Notes: a model not told the origin generated them from the sequence alone. A stretch of DNA of 64,000 nt from Paraburkholderia kirstenboschensis (GCF_904848585.1 NZ_CAJHCR010000001.1:248001-312000), one strand, 5' to 3'. Positions 1-10,228 are shown, counted from the first letter of the stretch. Program-made: numbers and translations.

Positions 1-363
1 GCTTTGTATGACGGCATTCTGATCAAGGAAAACCACATTGCCGCTGCTGGCGGAGTGGGAGCGGCCATGGACGCGGCGCTTGCGCTCAACGCGGGCGTCT
101 CTATCCAGATCGAGGTCGAGACGCTCGAGCAGTTGGAAACAGCATTGGCGCATCGCGCGCAGTCCATTCTGCTCGACAATTTTTCGTTCGATGCAATGCG
201 TGAAGCAGTGCGTATCACCGCCGGGCGTGCCGTACTGGAAGTGTCGGGCGGAGTGAACTTCGAAACGGTGCGGACTATCGCGGAAACGGGCGTCGACCGC
301 GTGTCGATCGGCGCTCTCACAAAAGACGTGCGAGCAACCGATTACTCGTTGCGTATCGTCTGA
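1..363 (+). CDS. nadC: Nicotinate-nucleotide pyrophosphorylase (quinolinate phosphoribosyltransferase), 3' part
   Basis: C-terminal 120 codons of NadC, which converts quinolinate plus PRPP to nicotinate mononucleotide in de novo NAD synthesis in the cytosol. The gene enters from the left edge in frame with base 1, so its start lies outside the window. Visible family landmarks are LIKENHI near the start, the ILLDNF segment and the phosphate-binding EVSGGVN and GVDRVSIGALT segments typical of the barrel C-terminus. It converges on nadB, the other NAD-pathway gene, with a shared palindromic terminator between them. The identification is firm; only the truncation by the window is unusual. Confidence 0.95.
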   Translation, partial: ALYDGILIKENHIAAAGGVGAAMDAALALNAGVSIQIEVETLEQLETALAHRAQSILLDNFSFDAMREAVRITAGRAVLEVSGGVNFETVRTIAETGVDRVSIGALTKDVRATDYSLRIV

Positions 364-389
364 CGGAAGTTTGCCTCCAGCATGTTTAT

Positions 390-428
390 AAAACGCCATC
401 GCCGGCCTGGGGCCGGCGATGGCGTTTT
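390..428. terminator. Bidirectional intrinsic terminator between nadC and nadB
   Basis: An 18-bp perfect inverted repeat (390-407 with 411-428) around a 3-nt loop, starting with AAAA and ending with TTTT. It therefore gives a GC-rich hairpin followed by a short T run on both strands and can end transcription of the convergent genes nadC (+) and nadB (-). Confidence 0.85.
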
Positions 429-436
429 AACTTCCA

Positions 437-2035
437 TCACACGTTGCGGTTGCAAACGTGCTCGGGCGAGAGCACAGTCGGCAGCGCTTTAGGCAGAGTT
501 GCCGGCCAGTCGCGGCTGAAATGCAGGCCGCGGCTTTCGCGCCGCGAGCGCGCACCGTCCACGATCAACGAGGCTACGTCCACGAGATTGCGCAACTCGA
601 GCAAATCGCGGCTCACCTTGAAGTTCGCGTAGTACTCGTGGATCTCGTCGCGCAATAGAGCGAGCCGGTGTTTGGCTCGCGCGAGGCGTTTGTCCGTGCG
701 CACGATGCCGACGTAGTTCCACATGAGCCGGCGAACCTCATCCCAATTGTGCGCGACGACCACTTCTTCGTCGGGGTCCGAAACGCGGCTCTCGTCCCAG
801 TCTGGCAAAGGCGCGTGGACGGCGCCGCAAAATCCTTCTTCGTCGATCGCGCGCGCCGCCGAGCGGCCAAGCACGAGGCATTCGAGCAGGGAATTGCTGG
901 CAAGGCGGTTGGCGCCGTGCAATCCAGTGCAAGATGTTTCGCCGACTGCATAGAGCCCCGCGAGATCCGTGCGGCCGGCTAGGTCGGTTACCACGCCACC
1001 ACACGTGTAGTGCGCCGCCGGTACTACGGGGATCGGTTCCTTCGTGATGTCGATGCCGAATTCCAGGCACCGAGCGAGGATCGTCGGAAAATGTTCGCGA
1101 AGAAAATCCGCCGGCTGATGGCTGATGTCGAGATACACGCAATCGATGCCGCGTTTCTTGATCTCGAAGTCGATCGCGCGCGCCACGATGTCGCGCGGCG
1201 CGAGCTCAGCGCGTTCATCGTGATTCGGCATGAACCGGGTGCCGTCCGGCAGCTTCAGGACGCCGCCTTCGCCGCGCACTGCTTCAGAGATCAGAAACGA
1301 CTTCGCGTACGGATGGAAGAGGCAGGTGGGGTGGAACTGGATGAACTCCATGTTCGACACCCGGCAGCCTGCGCGCCATGCCATTGCAATGCCGTCGCCC
1401 GTCGCGGTGTCGGGATTTGTCGTGTACAGATACACCTTGCCGGCGCCGCCGGTGGCGAGCACGGTGTGCGGCGCCTCGATCGTGACGGTGCGTCCGCTTT
1501 GCACGTCCAGCGCGTAAAGACCATGGCAACGGCGGCCCGGCAGTCCCAGCCGGTCGGACGTGATCAGGTCGATTGCGTAGTGATCTTCCAGCAGCGTGAT
1601 GTTCGGATGCTGCCGCACACGCTCGCTCAGCGTGGCGACTACCGCATGGCCCGTCGCATCCGCCGCATGAATGATCCGCCGATGGCTATGGCCGCCTTCC
1701 CGAGTCAGGTGGAAGCCGAGTTCCGCCGAGTCGTCTTTGGTGAATGGCACGCCCTGTTCAATCAGCCATTCGATCGCAGCGCGCCCGTTCTCGACGATGA
1801 AGCGCGTCGCGGCTTCATCACATAGGCCGGCGCCTGCAACGAGCGTATCGCGCACGTGATTTTCGATGCTGTCCGCGGAATCGAGCACCGCGGCAATGCC
1901 GCCTTGCGCCCAATCGCTCGCACCCTCGGTTATCGACCGCTTGGCGATCACCGCGACCCGCCGCGTCTGCGCGAGATTGAGCGCGACGCTCAGTCCCGCC
2001 AGACCGCTACCGACAATCGCCACATCGAATTCCAT
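437..2035 (-). CDS. nadB: L-aspartate oxidase
   Basis: Flavoprotein that oxidises L-aspartate to iminoaspartate, the first step of de novo NAD synthesis, feeding NadA. The chosen start gives 532 residues, close to the usual 530-540, and places the Rossmann FAD motif GSGLAG at residues 9-14. An upstream in-frame start would add 57 residues with no family match. Other landmarks are the [11 protein letters not shown] segment, the [10 protein letters not shown] active-site segment, the HPTCL region, and the [22 protein letters not shown] flavin-binding segment. The C-terminal third is the helical domain typical of the succinate dehydrogenase/NadB family. It is convergent with nadC. Confidence 0.95.
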   Translation of the reverse strand: MEFDVAIVGSGLAGLSVALNLAQTRRVAVIAKRSITEGASDWAQGGIAAVLDSADSIENHVRDTLVAGAGLCDEAATRFIVENGRAAIEWLIEQGVPFTKDDSAELGFHLTREGGHSHRRIIHAADATGHAVVATLSERVRQHPNITLLEDHYAIDLITSDRLGLPGRRCHGLYALDVQSGRTVTIEAPHTVLATGGAGKVYLYTTNPDTATGDGIAMAWRAGCRVSNMEFIQFHPTCLFHPYAKSFLISEAVRGEGGVLKLPDGTRFMPNHDERAELAPRDIVARAIDFEIKKRGIDCVYLDISHQPADFLREHFPTILARCLEFGIDITKEPIPVVPAAHYTCGGVVTDLAGRTDLAGLYAVGETSCTGLHGANRLASNSLLECLVLGRSAARAIDEEGFCGAVHAPLPDWDESRVSDPDEEVVVAHNWDEVRRLMWNYVGIVRTDKRLARAKHRLALLRDEIHEYYANFKVSRDLLELRNLVDVASLIVDGARSRRESRGLHFSRDWPATLPKALPTVLSPEHVCNRNV

Positions 2036-2207
2036 TGCTCGCATCTCCGTCTTTCGTTTTGCCGTGACAGCGTCCATTTGCGCGCTGCTAAAACGGGAAA
2101 GGATACGCGCCGCGACGGTCGAGGGAAAGCTGGCTGAACGGTATAGGACTCTGTTATCGCGGAAGATGGTGATCCAAGGAGGGCTGTTTTGGTAAGCCAA
2201 AAACAAA

Positions 2208-2236
2208 AAAGCCTCGCACGAATGCGAGGCCTTTTT
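2208..2236 (-). terminator. Terminator of the rpmB-rpmG operon
   Basis: Hairpin with 8-bp arms (2211-2218 and 2223-2230), a 4-nt loop, and T runs on both strands; on the minus strand it follows rpmG by about 40 bases. It can act in both directions. Confidence 0.8.
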
Positions 2237-2275
2237 GTGTATGTCTTGCCGTCGTCAGGCGGCAGGAGCCAAGAC

Positions 2276-2443
2276 TTATTTAATCTTGGTTTCCTTGTAC
2301 TCAACATGCTTACGGACGACCGGATCAAACTTCTTGATCAGCATCTTTTCCGGCATGTTGCGTTTGTTCTTCGTCGTCGTGTAGAAGTGACCCGTGCCTG
2401 CGGTCGATTCCAGCTTGATCTTGTCGCGTGCGCCTTTCGCCAT
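2276..2443 (-). CDS. rpmG: 50S ribosomal protein L33
   Basis: 55-residue basic protein of the large ribosomal subunit, located near the E site. It begins [14 protein letters not shown], has the [11 protein letters not shown] core and ends [11 protein letters not shown]. It lacks the paired CxxC motifs of the zinc-binding L33 form, so it is the zinc-independent version usual in proteobacteria. It lies 10 bases downstream of rpmB in the conserved rpmB-rpmG pair and is followed by a strong terminator. Confidence 0.96.
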
Positions 2444-2453
2444 GATTTACTCC

Positions 2454-2687
2454 TTAGGCTTCACCGCGTGCGCGCAGATCTGCGAGCACAGCGTCGATAC
2501 CGTTCTTGTCGATCAGGCGCAGGCCGGCGTTCGAAATACGCAGACGCACCCAACGGTTTTCGCTTTCCACCCAAATGCGGCGGCTTTGCAGGTTCGGCAG
2601 GAACCGGCGCTTGGTTTTGTTGTTCGCGTGGGAAACGTTGTTGCCGCTCATCGGCGCTTTCCCAGTTACTTGGCATACGCGTGCCAT
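2454..2687 (-). CDS. rpmB: 50S ribosomal protein L28
   Basis: 77-residue large-subunit protein, exactly the usual length. It starts [25 protein letters not shown] and contains the KRRFLPNLQ and [17 protein letters not shown] segments diagnostic for L28. It is the first gene of the rpmB-rpmG operon, driven by a good sigma-70 promoter about 140 bases upstream, and lies on the same strand as radC farther upstream, a common neighbourhood. Confidence 0.97.
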   Translation of the reverse strand: MARVCQVTGKAPMSGNNVSHANNKTKRRFLPNLQSRRIWVESENRWVRLRISNAGLRLIDKNGIDAVLADLRARGEA

Positions 2688-2827
2688 GAGAGCACTCCTA
2701 ATACGCTAATTCTGAGTTCGAACGCCGTGAAAGTTTCCCGAAAAGAGTCGCGCTGAAATCAGGCACGTATCCTTTCCGGAACGCCTTGGTGGCTTCGGAA
2801 CAGGGGGTTGGAAATAGGCAAACCGGA

Positions 2828-2857
2828 ATTCTAGCAGAAAAAAAGCCGCAAAATCAA
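2828..2857 (-). promoter_or_regulatory. Sigma-70 promoter for rpmB-rpmG
   Basis: Read on the minus strand: -35 TTGATT (2852-2857), 18-bp spacer, -10 TAGAAT (2828-2833). It sits upstream of rpmB with nothing else between. The assignment is by consensus match only. Confidence 0.6.
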
Positions 2858-2964
2858 ACCTTATTTGCGACGGCAAGACACGGTGCAGCGCCTTTTGCTT
2901 TGCCGTTCGCGCTTTTTTCATACTGTTTCAAGGCAGCTTGCGGGCGCCTTCGCATGGTCCAGCG

Positions 2965-3729
2965 TCAGGGCCAGCCGTCGCGGGCAAAGGAGTATACGCT
3001 GTCGGAGCCGATTACCAGATGATCGACCAGTTGAACGTCGATTAGCGCCAGCGCTTCGCGCAGCGTGCGCGTCAGGTTGCAGTCGCTCGCGCTCGGCCGC
3101 ACAGCGCCGGACGGATGATTATGCGCGACGATCAGGCTGGCGGCATTGAGCGTCAACGCGCGCCGCACTATCTCGCGCGGATACACCGCCATGCGCGTGA
3201 GCGTGCCACGCGCGCTTTCCTCGCTGCGGATCAGCCGGTGCCGGGCGTCGAGAAACAGCGACACGAACACTTCGTGCGGACGGCCGCCGATCAGGAGGCG
3301 CAGATAGTTTTCGACGGCCTCAGGAGAATTCATGAGCGACCGGCGGCGCATTTTGTCGACAAGCGAGCGGCGCGCCATTTCCATGATGGCGAGCAGCTGC
3401 GCTTTTTTCGCGGGCCCGATGCCGCGCAGCCCGTCGAAGTCCGTGTAAGTCGCATCGAGCATCGCGCGCAGCGAGCCGAAACGGTCTAGCAGTTCGTGAG
3501 CCACGCTGAACACATCGTGGCCCGGCAGGCCGGAGCCGAGAACCAGCACGATCATTTCGGTGTCCGACAGCACGCCGGGGCCCTGGTCGACCAGCCGCTC
3601 ACGCGGCATGTCACGTTTCGGCCATTTGCGCCTTCGACGCAATCTGCCCGCCGCGGGAGCCGGAGCAACCTGCGGCGAACGAGCGTAATCCAACATTGGT
3701 TCGTCGATCGTCGACGCATAATCAGACAT
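2965..3729 (-). CDS. radC: RadC/UPF0758 family JAB-domain protein
   Basis: 254-residue RadC family protein. The N-terminal half carries a helix-hairpin-helix segment ([19 protein letters not shown]), and the C-terminal half is a JAB1/MPN domain with the metal-binding HNHPSG motif followed by a downstream aspartate in SASDCNLT. The family fold suggests a metal-dependent hydrolase or DNA-associated role; its biochemical function is not settled despite the historical DNA-repair name. The start chosen gives [11 protein letters not shown]; a longer frame reaches back over the divergent fkpB start and is unlikely. It is divergent from fkpB-ispH. Confidence 0.9.
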   Translation of the reverse strand: MSDYASTIDEPMLDYARSPQVAPAPAAGRLRRRRKWPKRDMPRERLVDQGPGVLSDTEMIVLVLGSGLPGHDVFSVAHELLDRFGSLRAMLDATYTDFDGLRGIGPAKKAQLLAIMEMARRSLVDKMRRRSLMNSPEAVENYLRLLIGGRPHEVFVSLFLDARHRLIRSEESARGTLTRMAVYPREIVRRALTLNAASLIVAHNHPSGAVRPSASDCNLTRTLREALALIDVQLVDHLVIGSDSVYSFARDGWP

Positions 3730-3907
3730 ATACAGACAATTCCTCCGCTTGGGGTTCAGGCCCGGTGCGCGCGACGGACGCAAGCCGAGCCCAGCCATGT
3801 GGCTTACAATAGACGCTTTGCGCACGGCACGCCGACGGTTTGCCGCACGCGTCGGCTGCGCCCCGCGGCGCACGCGTGAGAGCGCGCTTCGACTGAGCGA
3901 GCATTGC

Positions 3908-4363
3908 ATGAGCATCATCGACATTTCCGAAGTGAAACCCGGTTCACATGTGACGCTTCACTACCGGCTTTCCCTTGCCGATGGCGCCGAAGTCATCAAT
4001 ACCTTCAACGACAAGCCCGCCACGCTGCTGCTCGGTGCGGGACAACTCGCACCGCCGCTGGAAGACATTCTGATGGGTTTGAAGGTCGGCCACCATTCGA
4101 CCTTTCAGCTAGCCCCCGGCGCCGCGTTTGGTCCGCGCAATCCGGAGTTGATCCAGCGCGTGTCTCTGGCAACGTTGCGGGAAAACAGCATGATCGGCGA
4201 GGATTTTTCGCCAGGTGACCTGGTCGAATTCAACGCTCCGGGCGGCGGCCGCTACGCTGGCGTTCTGAAAGAAGTGAACGAAACGTCGGCCCTGTTCGAT
4301 TTCAACCATCCGCTTGCTGGCCAGGCGCTGGCATTCGAAGTGAAAATCATCGGGATTCTCTAA
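3908..4363 (+). CDS. fkpB: FKBP-type peptidyl-prolyl isomerase, SlpA-like
   Basis: 151-residue FKBP of the SlyD/SlpA type, catalysing cis-trans isomerisation of proline peptide bonds in the cytoplasm. It begins [20 protein letters not shown] and has the typical [29 protein letters not shown] stretch, followed by the inserted-in-flap domain ([12 protein letters not shown]). The ATG at 3908 was preferred because the longer frame adds residues unrelated to the family. It is two bases away from ispH, the same fkpB-ispH pairing as in E. coli, so the two are probably co-transcribed. Confidence 0.92.
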   Translation: MSIIDISEVKPGSHVTLHYRLSLADGAEVINTFNDKPATLLLGAGQLAPPLEDILMGLKVGHHSTFQLAPGAAFGPRNPELIQRVSLATLRENSMIGEDFSPGDLVEFNAPGGGRYAGVLKEVNETSALFDFNHPLAGQALAFEVKIIGIL

Positions 4364-4365
4364 AC

Positions 4366-5325
4366 ATGACCATCGCGGATACGACCCTTGCCGAAACGGA
4401 GATCCTGCTGGCTCAGCCGCGCGGGTTCTGTGCCGGCGTAGATCGGGCTATCGAGATCGTCGAACGCGCCATCAAGCTGCACGGCTCGCCGATCTACGTG
4501 CGCCACGAAATCGTCCATAACGCCTACGTCGTCGAAGATCTGCGCAAGAAGGGCGCTATTTTCATCGAGCGTCTGGAAGAGGTGCCCTCCGGCAACACGG
4601 TCATCTTCAGCGCGCACGGTGTCTCGAAAGCGGTGCGCAGCGAGGCCGAGTCGCGCGGACTGCGCGTCTACGACGCGACCTGTCCGCTCGTCACCAAGGT
4701 GCACATCGAGGTCGCGAAGATGCGGCAAGACGGCTTCGACATTGTCATGATCGGCCACAAAGGCCATCCGGAAGTGGAAGGCACGATGGGCCAGGCGGGC
4801 GAGGGCATGTATCTCGTCGAAGACATCGAAGACGTGCAGGCACTGCAACTGGCCCACCCGGAGCGGATCGCGTTCGTCACGCAAACCACGCTTTCCGTCG
4901 ACGACGCAGCGGAGATCATCGGCGCGCTGAAGGCGAAATATCCGTCCATTCGCGAGCCGAAGAAGCAGGACATCTGTTACGCCACGCAAAACCGCCAGGA
5001 CGCCGTGAAATTCATGGCGCCGCAGTGCGACCTGGTGATCGTGGTCGGCAGCCCCAACAGTTCGAACTCCAACCGGCTGCGCGAACTGGCCGAAAAGCTC
5101 GGCGTGCCTTCCTATATGGTGGATTCGCCCGACCAGATCGACCCGTCATGGGTCGAGGGCAAGCGCCGGATCGGCGTGACTGCCGGTGCCTCGGCTCCCG
5201 AAGTGCTGGCGCAGGCTGTGATTGCTCGCCTGCGCGAGCTTGGCGTGCGCAACGTGCGCGCGCTCGAGGGCATCGAAGAGAACATCGCGTTCCCGTTGCC
5301 TCGCGGCTTGGGTCTGCCTGCCTGA
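4366..5325 (+). CDS. ispH: 4-hydroxy-3-methylbut-2-enyl diphosphate reductase
   Basis: 319-residue [4Fe-4S] enzyme for the last step of the MEP isoprenoid pathway, giving IPP and DMAPP. The three cluster-ligand cysteines are in [24 protein letters not shown] and [11 protein letters not shown]. The substrate-binding SSNSNRL segment and the catalytic ERL/QTTLS regions are present. Its length matches E. coli IspH (316). It is translationally close to fkpB (2-base gap) and ends at a strong intrinsic terminator 24 bases downstream. Confidence 0.97.
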   Translation: MTIADTTLAETEILLAQPRGFCAGVDRAIEIVERAIKLHGSPIYVRHEIVHNAYVVEDLRKKGAIFIERLEEVPSGNTVIFSAHGVSKAVRSEAESRGLRVYDATCPLVTKVHIEVAKMRQDGFDIVMIGHKGHPEVEGTMGQAGEGMYLVEDIEDVQALQLAHPERIAFVTQTTLSVDDAAEIIGALKAKYPSIREPKKQDICYATQNRQDAVKFMAPQCDLVIVVGSPNSSNSNRLRELAEKLGVPSYMVDSPDQIDPSWVEGKRRIGVTAGASAPEVLAQAVIARLRELGVRNVRALEGIEENIAFPLPRGLGLPA

Positions 5326-5348
5326 CAGCTCTGTATCGATCTGAAATC

Positions 5349-5374
5349 GCGCGCCTTTGAGCGCGCTTTTTTTT
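5349..5374 (+). terminator. Intrinsic terminator of fkpB-ispH
   Basis: GCGCGC stem (5349-5354 with 5361-5366) followed directly by eight T residues, about 24 bases after the ispH stop codon. Confidence 0.85.
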
Positions 5375-5768
5375 GTCCGTAGGCAGCGAGTGCCGGCGTT
5401 AATTGGTGCCATATCGATGGAAACACCCGCTTTCCGGCGTCCGCTTCGACAAATAATTGCGAATCCGATCCGGTATTTAATTGAGTTTTGATTCATGTGG
5501 CCCCGTTTTATGAGGCTTGAACCGGCCGCAAACTATTTTGACGCACTAACATGGTGCCGAGAGCGAAACATCGCGGCTTAGATATGACTTAAGCCAAACC
5601 GCAGTGCGGGCGGGCCTCGAACGAAGCCTCTACAACACTTGATGCCATTGGATCCCACGCTGGTGCAACTGATGCACGAAAATCAGTCGCAACCGGGTTG
5701 CTCCTTTGACGTCAGTGCTGTCTTGAAATGCGGTTGCAATGCAGGAAAACCCTGCCGGTTCAACAATA

Positions 5769-5796
5769 TTGCCCGTCGCAAAATTGGAGTTACAAT
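5769..5796 (+). promoter_or_regulatory. Sigma-70 promoter upstream of the liv-type binding-protein gene
   Basis: TTGCCC (5769-5774), 16-bp spacer, TACAAT (5791-5796), about 65 bases ahead of the ATG at 5862. The rest of 5375-5861 shows no credible gene; it appears to be an untranslated upstream region. Assigned by consensus only. Confidence 0.5.
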
Positions 5797-5861
5797 GCGC
5801 GCGTTCTCAAGGCCTTAGGGTCCCGAACAATAGATTTTGCAAGGCGCGGGAGACCTATTTA

Positions 5862-7064
5862 ATGCGAGTCAAGTTTGCTTACGCCGTGTCCATCGCGGCC
5901 GCGGTTGCGATGTTGACCGCGTGCGGCAAAAAACAGGATGACGAGGCGGGAGCAGGAGCATCGGCGGCAGTGGCGGCATCCGCTGCGCCGGCGAGCGAAG
6001 CAATCGTCGTAAAGATCGGCCATGCAGCCCCGCTGACGGGCGGCATCGCGCATCTGGGCAAGGACAATGAAAACGGCGCGCGTCTCGCGGTCGAGGAAAT
6101 CAATGCACAAGGCCTGACGATCGACGGCCACAAGATCGACTTGCAGCTCGACGCGCAAGACGACGCGGCCGATCCGAAGGCCGGTACGGCGGTCGCTCAG
6201 AAGCTGGTGGACGATCACGTGGTGGCCGTTGTCGGGCATCTGAATTCGGGTGTTTCGATTCCGGCTTCGAAGATTTATAGCGACGCAAGCATCGTGCAGA
6301 TCTCGCCCTCGTCGACGAACCCGGCGTACACGCAGCAAGGTTTCAAGACGACCTACCGCGTCGTCGCGACCGACGCGCAGCAAGGTCCGGCGCTCGCCAA
6401 TTACGCCACGAAGGCGTTGGGCGCCAAACGCATCGCCGTAGTGGACGATGCAACCGCCTACGGTAAGGGGCTCGCGGACGAATTCGCGAAGACCGTTGAG
6501 GCGAGCGGAGCGAAGATCGTCGCGCGGGAAGCGACGAACGACCGGGCTACGGACTTCCGGGCCATCCTCACAAAGATCAAAAGTGTTCATCCGGACGCCA
6601 TCATGTTCGGCGGCATGGACGCGACGGGCGGGCCGTTTGCCAAACAGGCGGCGGCGCTCGGTATCAGGGCAAAAATCCTTGGCGGCGACGGCGTGTGTAC
6701 CGACAAGGTGGGGGAGCTGGCGGGAACCGCCGTGCAAAACCTGGTCTGTTCGGAGGCGGGACTCGCGCTTTCGAAAATGGACAGGGGAGCGGACTTCGAG
6801 AAGAAGTACGTGGACCGCTTCCACACGCCGGTGCAGATTTACGCACCGTTCACGTATGACGCCGTGTACGTGATTGTCGATGCAATGAAGCGCGCTAATT
6901 CGATCGAGGCGCCCAAGGTGCTGGCTGCGATGCCGTCCACCGATTACAACGGGGTAATCGGCCGCATCGCGTTCGACGACAAGGGTGATTTGAAAGAGGG
7001 CGCCATTACGCTTTACGACTTCAATGACGGCAAGAAAGCGGTTCTCGACGTCGTGAAGATGTGA
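5862..7064 (+). CDS. livK: Branched-chain amino acid ABC transporter, periplasmic substrate-binding lipoprotein
   Basis: 400-residue type I periplasmic binding protein of the LIVBP family, capturing a small amino-acid-like ligand for the LivHMGF transporter downstream. The N-terminus is a lipoprotein signal ending in LTAC, with the lipidated cysteine at residue 21, followed by an acidic Ala-rich linker. The mature part starts VVKIGHAAPLTGGIAHLGKD and contains the GHLNSGVSIPASKIY and QISPSSTNPAYT ligand-pocket segments. The start was chosen because the signal peptide begins there; the longer frame puts about 40 unrelated residues before it. A terminator follows, so the transporter genes may be expressed partly on their own. 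The exact ligand cannot be read from sequence. Confidence 0.92.
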   Translation: MRVKFAYAVSIAAAVAMLTACGKKQDDEAGAGASAAVAASAAPASEAIVVKIGHAAPLTGGIAHLGKDNENGARLAVEEINAQGLTIDGHKIDLQLDAQDDAADPKAGTAVAQKLVDDHVVAVVGHLNSGVSIPASKIYSDASIVQISPSSTNPAYTQQGFKTTYRVVATDAQQGPALANYATKALGAKRIAVVDDATAYGKGLADEFAKTVEASGAKIVAREATNDRATDFRAILTKIKSVHPDAIMFGGMDATGGPFAKQAAALGIRAKILGGDGVCTDKVGELAGTAVQNLVCSEAGLALSKMDRGADFEKKYVDRFHTPVQIYAPFTYDAVYVIVDAMKRANSIEAPKVLAAMPSTDYNGVIGRIAFDDKGDLKEGAITLYDFNDGKKAVLDVVKM

Positions 7065-7083
7065 TGACGGGACGTTCAGCCTG

Positions 7084-7115
7084 ACGGCACCGAACCACCC
7101 AACGGTGCCGTTTTT
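7084..7115 (+). terminator. Terminator after the liv binding-protein gene
   Basis: CGGCACCG (7084-7091) pairs with CGGTGCCG (7103-7110), followed by TTTTT. It would allow higher expression of the binding protein than of the membrane components. Confidence 0.75.
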
Positions 7116-7293
7116 GCATCCGCTGAAGGCGAGCCTGCGACTGTGACCCAGTCGTCTGGGCAAACCGGCGGCGGATAAACCCTTACCGGTCTTTTACATC
7201 AGTACCCGCAGTGCCGTTGAGATTCCGTAACGCATCACCGCCCACCGGCTGATGAAGAGCGCGAATCCAGTCGCACGGGCTAAGGAGCATTAA

Positions 7294-8244
7294 ATGGATA
7301 TCTTCATCCAGCAGATCCTAAACGGACTGGTGCTTGGCAGCGTTTATGCCATCATCGCACTGGGCTATACGATGGTTTACGGCATTCTTGGCATCATCAA
7401 CTTCGCTCACGGCGATGTGTTGATGGTGGGCGCGATGGTCGCGCTCTCCGCCATAGGCGTGCTGCAGAACCACTTCCCTGGCCTCGGCAATGTGCCGACG
7501 CTGTGCATCGCGCTGGCAATCGCCGCCGTGGTATGCGCGGTGGTCGGCTACACGATCGAGCGCGTGGCTTACCGGCCGCTGCGCAAGGCGCCGCGTCTTG
7601 CTCCGCTGATCACCGCGATCGGCGTGTCGATCCTGCTGCAAACGCTCGCCATGATGATCTGGTCGCGCAACCCGCTGCCTTTCCCGCAGCTTCTGCCCAC
7701 CGATCCGCTGAACGTGATCAAGGCCACCGACACGACGCCTGGCGCCGTGATCTCGATGACTGAAGTCGTGATCATCGTCGTCGCGTTCCTCGTCATGGCA
7801 GGTCTGCTGCTGCTCGTGCACAAGACCAAGCTCGGCCGCGCGATGCGCGCAATCGCCGAGAACCCGGGCGTTGCTTCGCTGATGGGCGTGAACCCGAACT
7901 TCGTGATCTCGGCCACCTTCATGATCGGCTCGGCGCTTGCTGCGCTCGCCGGCGTGATGATCGCCTCCGAATACGGCAACGCTCACTTCTACATGGGCTT
8001 CATCCCCGGCTTGAAGGCCTTTACCGCGGCGGTGCTCGGCGGTATCGGCAATCTCGGCGGCGCGATGGTCGGCGGCGTGATTCTGGGGCTGATCGAACAG
8101 TTGGGCGCCGGCTACATCGGCAACCTGACCGGTGGTGTGTTCGGCAGTAACTATCAGGACGTGTTCGCGTTCATCGTGCTGATCATCGTGCTGGTGTTCC
8201 GTCCGTCGGGTCTGCTCGGCGAACGCGTTGCGGATCGCGCTTGA
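7294..8244 (+). CDS. livH: Branched-chain amino acid ABC transporter permease LivH
   Basis: 316-residue inner-membrane permease, one half of the transmembrane channel. It begins MDIFIQQILNGLVLGSVYAIIALGYTMVYGILGIINFAHGD, the conserved LivH N-terminus, and has multiple hydrophobic segments. The cytoplasmic coupling region RAMRAIAENPGVASLMGVN is the EAA-like loop that contacts the ATPases. A good ribosome-binding site (TAAGGAG) precedes the ATG. It is followed by livM after 22 bases in the usual livHMGF order. Confidence 0.95.
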   Translation: MDIFIQQILNGLVLGSVYAIIALGYTMVYGILGIINFAHGDVLMVGAMVALSAIGVLQNHFPGLGNVPTLCIALAIAAVVCAVVGYTIERVAYRPLRKAPRLAPLITAIGVSILLQTLAMMIWSRNPLPFPQLLPTDPLNVIKATDTTPGAVISMTEVVIIVVAFLVMAGLLLLVHKTKLGRAMRAIAENPGVASLMGVNPNFVISATFMIGSALAALAGVMIASEYGNAHFYMGFIPGLKAFTAAVLGGIGNLGGAMVGGVILGLIEQLGAGYIGNLTGGVFGSNYQDVFAFIVLIIVLVFRPSGLLGERVADRA

Positions 8245-8266
8245 TCCAGGCCAAGGAGTAAATCAA

Positions 8267-9436
8267 ATGACCTCAATTCAACCGATCGAGCCGTCCACGA
8301 CGCTCATTCCCGAGAAGAACCTGGCGAAGACGCTGACGGTCGGCATCATCACCGCGTTCTTCGTGATCGCCGCGCCGATGATCATCGGCACCGCCGGTGG
8401 CAACTACTGGGTTCGCGTGCTCGACTTCGCGATGCTGTACGTGATGCTGGCACTCGGTCTCAATGTCGTGGTCGGCTTTGCCGGCCTGCTCGACCTGGGT
8501 TATATCGCCTTTTACGCGGTTGGCGCCTACACCGCGGCGCTGTTGTCCTCGCCGCATCTGACGTCGCAGTTCGAGTGGATCGCGCATCTCGCGCCGAACG
8601 GGCTGCACCTGCCGTTCCTCCTCATCGTGCCATGCGCGATGGGGGTGGCGGCGTTCTTCGGCGTGATACTCGGGGCGCCGACGCTGCGTCTGCGAGGCGA
8701 CTACCTTGCCATCGTGACGTTGGGCTTCGGGGAAATCGTCCGCATCTTCCTGAACAACCTCGACCGTCCGGTGAATATCACCAACGGCCCGAAAGGCATT
8801 ACCGGGATCGATTCGGTGCATTTCGGCGACTTCAGTCTCGCGCAGACGCACTCGCTGTTCGGCTTCCAGTTCCCGTCGGTGTACTCGTACTACTACCTGT
8901 TCGTGCTTGCTGCGCTGCTCGTGATCTGGGTCTGTACGCGTTTGCAGCACTCGCGTATCGGCCGTGCATGGGCCGCGATTCGCGAAGACGAAATCGCCGC
9001 CAAGGCGATGGGCATCAACACGCGTAACGTGAAACTGCTCGCCTTCGCGATGGGTGCGTCGTTCGGCGGCCTGTCGGGCGCGATGTTCGGCGCGTTCCAG
9101 GGCTTCGTGTCGCCGGAATCGTTCACGCTGCCGGAGTCGATCGTCGTGCTGGCGTGCGTGGTGTTGGGCGGCATGGGCCACATCCCGGGCGTGATTCTCG
9201 GCGCGGTGCTGCTCGCCGTCCTGCCGGAATTCCTGCGCTCGACGATGGGTCCGCTGCAGCACATGCTCTTCGGCCATGAAATCGTCGACACGGAAGTGAT
9301 CCGTCAGCTGGTCTACGCACTCGCGATGGTGCTGATCATGCTGTATCGCTCGGAAGGCCTGTGGCCGTCGCCGAAGCACGAAGACAAGATTGCGAAACTG
9401 TCGAAGCGTGGCGGCAAGAAGCCGGTGCGCGCCTGA
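8267..9436 (+). CDS. livM: Branched-chain amino acid ABC transporter permease LivM
   Basis: 389-residue partner permease of LivH. After a short cytoplasmic N-terminus come repeated transmembrane segments including MLALGLNVVVGFAGLLDLGY, the GAPTLRLRGDYLAIVTLGFGEIVRI signature and the coupling loop RIGRAWAAIREDEIAAKAMGIN. The start at 8267 follows GGAGTAAATCAA and removes a run that would overlap livH. The C-terminus is Lys-rich. It is translated in series with livG (18-base gap). Confidence 0.95.
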   Translation: MTSIQPIEPSTTLIPEKNLAKTLTVGIITAFFVIAAPMIIGTAGGNYWVRVLDFAMLYVMLALGLNVVVGFAGLLDLGYIAFYAVGAYTAALLSSPHLTSQFEWIAHLAPNGLHLPFLLIVPCAMGVAAFFGVILGAPTLRLRGDYLAIVTLGFGEIVRIFLNNLDRPVNITNGPKGITGIDSVHFGDFSLAQTHSLFGFQFPSVYSYYYLFVLAALLVIWVCTRLQHSRIGRAWAAIREDEIAAKAMGINTRNVKLLAFAMGASFGGLSGAMFGAFQGFVSPESFTLPESIVVLACVVLGGMGHIPGVILGAVLLAVLPEFLRSTMGPLQHMLFGHEIVDTEVIRQLVYALAMVLIMLYRSEGLWPSPKHEDKIAKLSKRGGKKPVRA

Positions 9437-9454
9437 CGGACAGGGAGAAAAAAC

Positions 9455-10228
9455 ATGAGCGATAACATTCGACTGTCGGTGAAGGGCGTCAACAAGCGCT
9501 TCGGCGGTTTGCAGGCGCTGTCCGACGTCGGCCTGGAAATCAAGGCCGGCCAGATTTATGGTCTGATCGGCCCGAACGGCGCCGGCAAGACAACTTTCTT
9601 CAACGTGATCACGGGCCTGTACACGCCCGACTCGGGCGACTTCAAGCTCGACGGCCAGAACTACACGCCGACCGCGGTGTATCAGGTGGCGAAGGCGGGC
9701 ATTGCCCGTACGTTCCAGAACATCCGTCTGTTCGGCGGCATGACCGCGTTGGAAAACGTGATGGTCGGCCGTCATGTGCGCACGAAGCACGGCCTCCTGG
9801 GCGCAGTGTTCCAGACGCCGGCGGAGCGCAAGGAAGAGCGTGAGATCAAGGAACGCGCGGTCGAACTGCTGGAGTACGTCGGCATTGCGCAGTACGCGGA
9901 CTACACGTCGCGCAACCTGTCGTACGGCCATCAGCGCCGCCTCGAAATTGCGCGCGCGCTCGCAACCGATCCTAAGCTGCTCGCGCTCGACGAACCCGCT
10001 GCCGGCATGAATGCAACGGAAAAAGTCGAACTCACGCGACTGCTCGACAAGATCCGCGCCGACGGCAAGACGATCCTGCTGATCGAACACGACGTGAAGC
10101 TCGTGATGGGTCTGTGCAACCAGATGACGGTGCTCGACTACGGCAAGGTGATTGCGCAAGGGCTGCCGCAAGACGTGCAGAAGGATCCGAAGGTGATCGA
10201 AGCTTATCTGGGTGCAGGAGTCCACTGA
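9455..10228 (+). CDS. livG: Branched-chain amino acid ABC transporter ATP-binding protein LivG
   Basis: 257-residue ATPase energising the importer. The Walker A motif is GPNGAGKTT, the signature is LSYGHQRRLEIARAL and the Walker B is LLALDEPAAG, with the switch histidine in LIEHDVKLVMG. The FNVITGLYTP and ARTFQNIRLF segments are typical of the LivG branch. Its stop codon shares one base with the livF start (TGATG), indicating translational coupling. Confidence 0.96.
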   Translation: MSDNIRLSVKGVNKRFGGLQALSDVGLEIKAGQIYGLIGPNGAGKTTFFNVITGLYTPDSGDFKLDGQNYTPTAVYQVAKAGIARTFQNIRLFGGMTALENVMVGRHVRTKHGLLGAVFQTPAERKEEREIKERAVELLEYVGIAQYADYTSRNLSYGHQRRLEIARALATDPKLLALDEPAAGMNATEKVELTRLLDKIRADGKTILLIEHDVKLVMGLCNQMTVLDYGKVIAQGLPQDVQKDPKVIEAYLGAGVH